A stretch of 64,000 bases of DNA from Blastococcus sp. HT6-4 (lineage in GTDB: Bacteria > Actinomycetota > Actinomycetes > Mycobacteriales > Geodermatophilaceae). Below are positions 58,921 to 64,000 of the stretch, one piece after another (position 1 is the first letter of the stretch; every line of letters begins with the position of its first letter). The notes under the pieces were generated by a model. That model saw only the letters and a list, made by a program, of their open reading frames with translations, ran no database searches and was not told where the DNA came from. Location: assembly GCF_039679125.1 (NCBI RefSeq), contig NZ_CP155551.1:3782001-3846000 (forward strand). The letters are read 5' to 3'. The translations under genes and the position numbers were made by a program.

Positions 58921-59614
58921 CGCTGCCCTCCTCCGGCTCGCCGGGGCGGGCCTGCGCGAGGGCGGCGCGCACCTCGTCGTCCTCCGTCGCACGGAAGTCG
59001 GCGTAGCCCTGGCCGACGGCGGAGAAGTCCTCGGGAGCCCAGAGGCAGAGCAGTTCCTCCACGTCCGGCGCGATCTGCCCGCAGGCGTTGGGCGAGGCCA
59101 CGGGGACGGCGACGGTCAGGTGCGCGGGCTCCTGGTGGCGGACGGCGGCGACCGCGGCGCGCATGGTCGAGCCGGTGGCCAGGCCGTCGTCGACCAGGAC
59201 GACGCGCCGGCCGGCCAGGGCCAGCGGTGGGCGGTCGCCGCGGTAGGCCGCGGTGCGCCGGCGCAGCTCGGACACCTCCTCGGCGCGCACTCTCTCGAAG
59301 GTGGCGGCGTCCACCCCGGCGCGGTCCAGGACGTTCTCCTGCCGGACCGTCTCGATCTCGTCCCCCACGGCGGCGATCGCGCCCATGGCCAGCTCCGGGT
59401 GCCAGGGCAGGCCCACCTTGCGGACGACGACGATGTCGAGCGCTGCGTCCAGGGCGGCGGCGACCTCCGCCCCGATGACGACGCCGCCCCGCGGCAGGCC
59501 GAGCACGACCACGTCGCTGCGCCCGGGGGGCACCAGGCCGTCGTCCACCAGTCGCGCGGCGAGCGCCCGCCCGGCCTCCCGGCGATCTGCGAAAGGTCTC
59601 CGGTCTCCAACCAT
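58910..59614 (-). CDS. Phosphoribosyltransferase-domain protein
   Basis: The 234-residue product is a type I phosphoribosyltransferase: VVVLGLPRGGVVIGAEVA near the N-terminus and the PRPP-binding loop RVVLVDDGLATGSTMRAAV. It is like the N-terminal half of mycobacterial Rv0571c; the acceptor base is unknown. It overlaps the alpha/beta hydrolase gene, so both are probably one operon. The start is ATG 59614. Confidence 0.85.
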   Translation of the reverse strand: MVGDRRPFADRREAGRALAARLVDDGLVPPGRSDVVVLGLPRGGVVIGAEVAAALDAALDIVVVRKVGLPWHPELAMGAIAAVGDEIETVRQENVLDRAGVDAATFERVRAEEVSELRRRTAAYRGDRPPLALAGRRVVLVDDGLATGSTMRAAVAAVRHQEPAHLTVAVPVASPNACGQIAPDVEELLCLWAPEDFSAVGQGYADFRATEDDEVRAALAQARPGEPEEGSGAG

Positions 59615-59667
59615 GCGTGTCGGGCTACCCGGCCTGACGGGCGGTTAACGATCGGGCGCCGCCGGGG

Positions 59668-59814
59668 TCAGACCGGGCGGGGGCCGGCGGGCGGCGGCGC
59701 GGTGGGGTCCGTCGGACCGGGTGTCGGGTAGGGGGCCGGCCCGGGTGGCGGCGTCGGGTCGGTCGGCGTCGGCGAGGGCGACGGCGGCTGCGGGGGTGGC
59801 GGCGGTGTCGTCAT
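59668..59814 (-). CDS. Possible 48-residue proline-rich peptide
   Basis: The frame from ATG 59814 encodes MTTPPPPPQPPSPSPTPTDP then TPPPGPAPYPTPGPTDP and ends AGPRPV. About half the residues are Pro and the rest mostly Thr, Ser, Gly and Ala. There is no clear ribosome binding site, signal peptide or recognised family, and GC-rich DNA can produce such frames by chance. It occupies most of the 300-base gap between menG and the phosphoribosyltransferase. Confidence 0.35.
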   Translation of the reverse strand: MTTPPPPPQPPSPSPTPTDPTPPPGPAPYPTPGPTDPTAPPPAGPRPV

Positions 59815-59917
59815 GCGCCGACGCTAGTGCCGGCCGGCCCTCCGCAGGGCCGGATGGCCCCTTCCTGCGCCCCACCGCACCGCGATCCCGGGTCCCGGGA
59901 CGACGGGCGGCACGGCC

Positions 59918-60637
59918 TCAGGGCTTGCGGCCCCGGTGCAGCGCGACGATCCCACCGGTCAGGTCGTGCCACGCGACGTCGGCCCAGCCGGCCTCCTGCA
60001 GCCGGCCGGCGAGCGCCGGCTGGTCGGGCCAGGCGCGGATCGACTCGGCGAGGTAGACGTAGGCCTCCGGGTTGCTGCTCACCGCGCGGGCGATCCGGGG
60101 CAGCGCCTTCATCAGGTACTCGGTGTAGACCGTCCGGAACGGGGCCCAGGTGGGGCTGGAGAACTCGCAGACCACGAGCGTGCCGCCGGGCCGGGTGACC
60201 CGGGCGAACTCGCGCAGCGCGGCGTCCGGGTCGGCCACGTTGCGCAGCCCGAAGGAGATGACGACGCCGTCGACGCTCTCGTCGGCGAGCGGCAGGGCCA
60301 TCGCGTCACCGGCCACCTTCGGCACGGGCCGCGCCGCCCCGGCACGGAGCATCCCCTGGGAGAAGTCGCACGCGATGGCCCGCACCCCACCGGCGGCCAG
60401 CTCCACCGTGGAGACGGCCGTCCCGGCGGCGACGTCGAGCACCGTCTGCCCCGGGCGGGCTCCCAGCGCCTCCCGGGTGGCCCGCCGCCACCCGGCGTCC
60501 AGGCCCGCGGAGAGCACGGTGTTGGTGATGTCGTAGCGCTCCGCCACGCGGTCGAACATGGCCGCGACGTCGGCCGGTCGCTTGTCCAGCCCGGCCCGCG
60601 TGCCGGCGGTGTGCGGGTTCTCTCGCCGGTCTGCCAC
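59918..60637 (-). CDS. menG: Demethylmenaquinone methyltransferase
   Basis: MenG/UbiE adds the final C-methyl to demethylmenaquinone using S-adenosylmethionine. The 239-residue product has motif [36 protein letters not shown] near the N-terminus, the UbiE signature [20 protein letters not shown] and the C-terminal [11 protein letters not shown]. Start is GTG 60637 with no ribosome binding site but a -10 seven bases upstream (leaderless). It is divergent from the isochorismate synthase gene with only 35 bases between start codons. Confidence 0.94.
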   Translation of the reverse strand: MADRRENPHTAGTRAGLDKRPADVAAMFDRVAERYDITNTVLSAGLDAGWRRATREALGARPGQTVLDVAAGTAVSTVELAAGGVRAIACDFSQGMLRAGAARPVPKVAGDAMALPLADESVDGVVISFGLRNVADPDAALREFARVTRPGGTLVVCEFSSPTWAPFRTVYTEYLMKALPRIARAVSSNPEAYVYLAESIRAWPDQPALAGRLQEAGWADVAWHDLTGGIVALHRGRKP

Positions 60638-60644
60638 GGCGTCG

Positions 60645-60666
60645 ACGCTACAAGGCCTCCTACTCT
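60645..60666. promoter_or_regulatory. Divergent leaderless promoters, menG / isochorismate synthase
   Basis: Minus-strand TAGCGT (60645-60650) ends seven bases before the menG GTG; plus-strand TACTCT (60661-60666) ends six bases before the isochorismate synthase GTG. Both fit TANNNT, neither gene has a ribosome binding site, and clear -35 boxes are absent. Confidence 0.5.
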
Positions 60667-60672
60667 GGACCC

Positions 60673-61917
60673 GTGACCGCGGCGGCCCTGACCTCACCGG
60701 CGGCGGCGTCGCGCAGCGTCACCACGGTCCGCTCGGACGCCGCCGGAGAGCTGCTCGACCTCCTCCCGGCGCGGGGCGGGCTGTCCTGGGTGCGCCACGG
60801 CGAGGGGCTGGTCGGCTGGGGCGAGGCCGCCCGCCTGGAGGTCTCCGGCCCCCGGGCGCTGGCCTCCGCGGCCGCGTGGTGGGCGGACTACACCGCCGGC
60901 CTGGACGTCGCCGACGAGCTGGGTGTGCCCGGCAGCGGTCCGGTCCTGTTCGCCAGCATCGCCTTCGACCCCGACGCGGGGACGTCGGTCTTCGTCGTCC
61001 CCGAGGTCGTCGTCGGACGGCGCGACGGCGTCGGCTGGGTGACCGCCCTCGGCACCGCCCCGGAGCTCCCGGAACCGGTGCCGCACGACGAGGGTCCCGC
61101 CCCCCGCCTGCGCTACGCCGACGGTGCGATGGACCCGGCCCGCTGGTGCGCCGCCGTGTCCGCCGCCGTCAGCCGCATCGACGCCGGCGACCTGGAGAAG
61201 GTGGTGCTCGCCCGCGACCTGCTCGTCTCCGCCGACGTGCCGCTCGACCCGCGGCGGATCCTGCGCCGGATGGCCGCGCGGTTCCCCGGCTGCTGGACCT
61301 TCGCCGTCGACGGCCTGCTCGGCGCCACCCCGGAGCTGCTGCTGCGCCGCACCGGCCGGCAGCTGTCCTGCCGCGTGCTGGCCGGGACCGCGCCGCGCGG
61401 GGCCGGCGCCGAGGACCAGCGGCTGGCCGCGGCGCTGCTGAACTCGGAGAAGGACCGCGGCGAGCACGCGCTCGCCGTCGACTCCCTGGTGCGCGCGCTG
61501 GAGCCGTACTGCCGGAAGCTGTCGGCACCCGCCGAGCCCGAGCTGCTCACCCTGGCGAACGTCCGGCACCTGGCCACCGACGTCGTCGGGACCCAGCGCG
61601 GCTCCGCGGGCCTGCTGGAGCTGGTCGGCGCGGTGCACCCGACCGCCGCCGTGTGCGGCACCCCGACGCCGGACGCGGCCGCGCTGATCGGCGAGCTCGA
61701 GGGCATGGACCGCGGCCGGTACGCCGGCCCGGTCGGCTGGCTGGACGCCGCCGGGGACGGCGAGTTCGGCCTGGCGCTGCGCTGCGCCGAACTCGTGGGC
61801 GACGACGGTGCGCGGCTGTTCGCCGGCTGCGGGATCGTCGCCGGCTCCGACCCGGCCGCGGAGCTGGCGGAGACCCAGTCGAAGTTCGCCGCCTTCCAGG
61901 CCGCGCTCGAGGGCTGA
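60673..61917 (+). CDS. menF: Isochorismate synthase
   Basis: Converts chorismate to isochorismate, the first step toward menaquinone (or siderophores). The 414-residue product has the chorismate-binding fold: [82 protein letters not shown] and [20 protein letters not shown]. It may equally be named entC/dhbC; the men neighbourhood favours menaquinone. Start is GTG 60673 with leaderless features. It is convergent with the membrane-protein gene, five bases away. Confidence 0.91.
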   Translation: MTAAALTSPAAASRSVTTVRSDAAGELLDLLPARGGLSWVRHGEGLVGWGEAARLEVSGPRALASAAAWWADYTAGLDVADELGVPGSGPVLFASIAFDPDAGTSVFVVPEVVVGRRDGVGWVTALGTAPELPEPVPHDEGPAPRLRYADGAMDPARWCAAVSAAVSRIDAGDLEKVVLARDLLVSADVPLDPRRILRRMAARFPGCWTFAVDGLLGATPELLLRRTGRQLSCRVLAGTAPRGAGAEDQRLAAALLNSEKDRGEHALAVDSLVRALEPYCRKLSAPAEPELLTLANVRHLATDVVGTQRGSAGLLELVGAVHPTAAVCGTPTPDAAALIGELEGMDRGRYAGPVGWLDAAGDGEFGLALRCAELVGDDGARLFAGCGIVAGSDPAAELAETQSKFAAFQAALEG

Positions 61918-61922
61918 CAGCC

Positions 61923-62558
61923 TCAGCCGCGCGGCGCAGGAGGCGCCCCGCGGCCGATGGCCGCGCCGATCGCCACCCCGAGGACCAGCGGGATCAGGCC
62001 GAGCAGGGCGACGCCGACCGCGGCATTCACGAGGTGGTCCGTCCATCCCTCCTGGCCGGGCACCAGGAGGGTCCAGCCGAGCGCGAACAGCGGCAGCGAC
62101 ACGACCCCCGTGCCCAGCGCGGCCGCGGCGCGCACGGTCCGGCCGGCCCGCCGGAACGGCAGCGCCCCGAGGACGGCGGGCACGAAGGTGAACAGCCAGT
62201 GCAGCACCGGGATGAGCGCGTCCACCACGGTCGTCGAGTAGGCCGCCGAGTAGAGGGCGTTCCACGCCAGGACGGCGGCCGTCAGCACGAGGACCGTCAG
62301 CCACGCCACCGCGGCCGGCCCGCGGAACCACGGCCCCGCCGCACGCCGGGTCGCGGCCGCCGCGACGACCAGGCAGACCACGGTCAGCCCGAGGACGAGC
62401 GCCCAGAGCGCCGCGGGCACGTCGTCGACCATCAGCCCGCCCCTGGTCAGCCGGGGGAGCGGCCAGTCCGCGATGCCGAGGGCCATCGCGGCGACGGTCA
62501 GCCCGGCGACGGCGAGCACGAGCGGCCAGGACCGCGCGGGCGCTGCGGGGGATCTCAT
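61923..62558 (-). CDS. Conserved integral membrane protein linked to menD
   Basis: A 211-residue protein with about six hydrophobic segments (for example [40 protein letters not shown], and a last one ending [11 protein letters not shown]). No catalytic motif was recognised. A transmembrane protein also follows menD in mycobacteria (Rv0556), so the link may be functional. Start ATG 62558 lies 20 bases after the menD stop; GTG 62567 is an alternative. Confidence 0.75.
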   Translation of the reverse strand: MRSPAAPARSWPLVLAVAGLTVAAMALGIADWPLPRLTRGGLMVDDVPAALWALVLGLTVVCLVVAAAATRRAAGPWFRGPAAVAWLTVLVLTAAVLAWNALYSAAYSTTVVDALIPVLHWLFTFVPAVLGALPFRRAGRTVRAAAALGTGVVSLPLFALGWTLLVPGQEGWTDHLVNAAVGVALLGLIPLVLGVAIGAAIGRGAPPAPRG

Positions 62559-62578
62559 GGTGCGCACCGTCCCACGCG

Positions 62579-64000
62579 TCAGCGCGGGGCGAGGGCCTGG
62601 GCCGCCACGACGCGCAGGTCGGCGGCGAGCGCGGCCTCCGCACGCTGGTCGGTGCCGACGACGACGACCCGCGGCCCGCCGAGCCCCAGCACCTCCGGGA
62701 GCTCCTCGGCCGAGCCGACCCGCGACGCGGCCCACCCGAGCGCCGAGGCCACCGCCACCAGGTCGCGGCCGTGCGGCGTCCCGAACACCCGGCGGTAGTT
62801 CCGGGCATGGCGGTCCTGCCCCGGCTCGAGCTGGGCGAAGATCCCGCCGCCGTCGTTGTCGGGCACGACGACCGTGAGGTCGGGACGGGGCTCACCCTCG
62901 CCCAGCAGGAGCCCGGTGAGGTCGTGCAGGAACGTCAGGTCGCCCATCAGCGCGAACGCCGGCCCGCCGTGCACCAGCGCCGCACCCACGGCCGTCGAGA
63001 CCGTGCCGTCGATGCCCGCGACACCGCGGTTGGCGAGCACCGTGAGGTCGGGCCGCGGCACCGCGAGCCGGTCGACGTCGCGGACCGGCGTCGAGGACCC
63101 CAGCACCAGCAGCGCCCCGGACGGCAGCGCGGCGACGACGTCGCGGGCCAGCCGGGCGGCGGTCAGCCCCGGAGCGGCGTCGAGCGCCGCGTCCACGGCG
63201 TCGCCGACCCGTTCCGCGGCGACGCGCCAGGCGGCCGCCCACGGCTCGTCGGCCGCGTCGTCGGGCCCGGTACCGGCGAACAGCCGCGCGACCCGGCTGC
63301 TCGACCGGCCGGCGTCGGCCCACCGCGGGGACGCGCTCACCGTCTCGACCGCGACCGCCGGGTCGGCCAGCAGGGCGCTGACCGGCCGGGAGAGCGTCGG
63401 CCGCCCCACGACCAGCACCCGCTCGGGCCGGTGCGCGGCCAGCCAGGTGCCGGCACCGAGGAGCAGCGCACCGCCCCGCAGGGCCGCCCCGTGCCCCCAG
63501 AAGCCGCTGCTGGGCTCGGCGAGGACCGGCCGGCCGACGCCCTCGGACAGCCCCGGTGCGGCGTGCCGCGGCCCGTCGCCGGCGATCACCAGCATCCGCG
63601 GCGGCAGCCGGTGCGCCTGCGCCGCCCAGCCGGCCGACGGCTCCGCCGCGGTCCAGGGCCGCCCGCCGGGGCGGCCGGCCCAGGGCGCGGCGAGCTCGGC
63701 CGGCGGCTCCTCGTCGGGGAGCAGCGGGTCCCGCAGCGCGAGGTTGAGCTGCACCGGCCCCGGGTCGGCCGAGAGCGTGCCGGCGGCGATGGTCAGCGCC
63801 TTGGCCACCACGGACCGCCAGTAGCGGTTCTGCTCGGGCTCGCGGCCGCCCTCGGGGACGCCGACGTCGGCCGCCCAGCGGACCGCGCCGCCGTAGAGGC
63901 CGGGCTGCTCGATCGTCTGGTTGGCCCCGGTGGCCCGCAGCTCCGGCGGGCGGTCGGCGGTCAGCGCCAGCAGGGGCACCCCGCTCGCGTCGGCCTCGAG
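62579..64000 (-). CDS. menD: SEPHCHC synthase MenD (5' end outside window)
   Basis: MenD condenses isochorismate with 2-oxoglutarate using TPP, the second step of menaquinone synthesis. About 473 residues are visible. The frame stays open to the right edge and reads LEADASGVPLLALTADRPPE, which is internal to MenD (family LxLTADRPPELR, GANQTIEQPGLYG), so the GTG at 63979 is not the start. The C-terminal TPP domain has FALMGDLTFLHDLTGLLLGE and VVPDNDGGGIFAQLEPGQD. It is followed by the membrane-protein gene. Confidence 0.95.
   Translation of the reverse strand, partial: LEADASGVPLLALTADRPPELRATGANQTIEQPGLYGGAVRWAADVGVPEGGREPEQNRYWRSVVAKALTIAAGTLSADPGPVQLNLALRDPLLPDEEPPAELAAPWAGRPGGRPWTAAEPSAGWAAQAHRLPPRMLVIAGDGPRHAAPGLSEGVGRPVLAEPSSGFWGHGAALRGGALLLGAGTWLAAHRPERVLVVGRPTLSRPVSALLADPAVAVETVSASPRWADAGRSSSRVARLFAGTGPDDAADEPWAAAWRVAAERVGDAVDAALDAAPGLTAARLARDVVAALPSGALLVLGSSTPVRDVDRLAVPRPDLTVLANRGVAGIDGTVSTAVGAALVHGGPAFALMGDLTFLHDLTGLLLGEGEPRPDLTVVVPDNDGGGIFAQLEPGQDRHARNYRRVFGTPHGRDLVAVASALGWAASRVGSAEELPEVLGLGGPRVVVVGTDQRAEAALAADLRVVAAQALAPR

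Overview
The window is a contiguous, gene-dense piece of a high-GC actinobacterial chromosome. GTG and TTG starts are frequent, genes overlap by GTGA, ATGA or TGATG, and the proteins resemble Geodermatophilaceae (Blastococcus, Geodermatophilus, Modestobacter). The family assignment is inferred from remembered protein similarity, not from a search. No phage, IS element, plasmid gene or CRISPR array was seen.

Region 1 (1-23 kb) is the transcription/translation core, nearly all on the minus strand. In transcription order it runs trpT-secE-nusG-rplK-rplA-rplJ-rplL-rpoB-rpoC, then rpsL-rpsG-fusA-tuf, then the S10 operon rpsJ-rplC-rplD-rplW-rplB-rpsS-rplV-rpsC, which continues off the left edge. 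A plus-strand F420-type LLM oxidoreductase sits between rpoC and rpsL. Good promoters are visible before rpsL and rpoB, and strong hairpins lie after tuf, rpoC/LLM and rplA. Both rpoB and rpoC start with TTG.

Region 2 (23-32.5 kb) holds an aminotransferase, hadA/hadB-like MaoC genes, rpmG, and tRNAs for Met, Thr and Tyr. A GGDEF/EAL membrane protein and a YajQ protein suggest cyclic-di-GMP signalling. Also here are a TadE/G-like protein, an orphan PstS, HtpX, and a very small gene for a 34-residue peptide built on three exact GVRWGR repeats.

Region 3 (32.6-39 kb) carries korAB (2-oxoacid:ferredoxin oxidoreductase), a MocR regulator divergent from a flavin-binding PPOX protein, and a PQQ-type sugar dehydrogenase lipoprotein.

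Region 4 (39-64 kb) is respiratory: a polyprenyl diphosphate synthase, the complete 14-gene nuoA-N complex I operon, and menaquinone genes (a menJ-like reductase, menG, an isochorismate synthase, menD and a membrane protein). A near-perfect Rex/Crp-type palindrome precedes the menJ-like gene. A phosphoribosyltransferase and an alpha/beta hydrolase overlap beside it. Together, complex I delivers electrons from NADH to menaquinone, the men genes and the prenyl synthase build that quinone, and the palindrome suggests redox control. The layout recalls two conserved mycobacterial neighbourhoods (thrT-metT-rpmG-hadAB-trpT-secE-nusG and menD-ubiE-menJ-grcC1-htpX-yajQ), here joined and interrupted by nuo.
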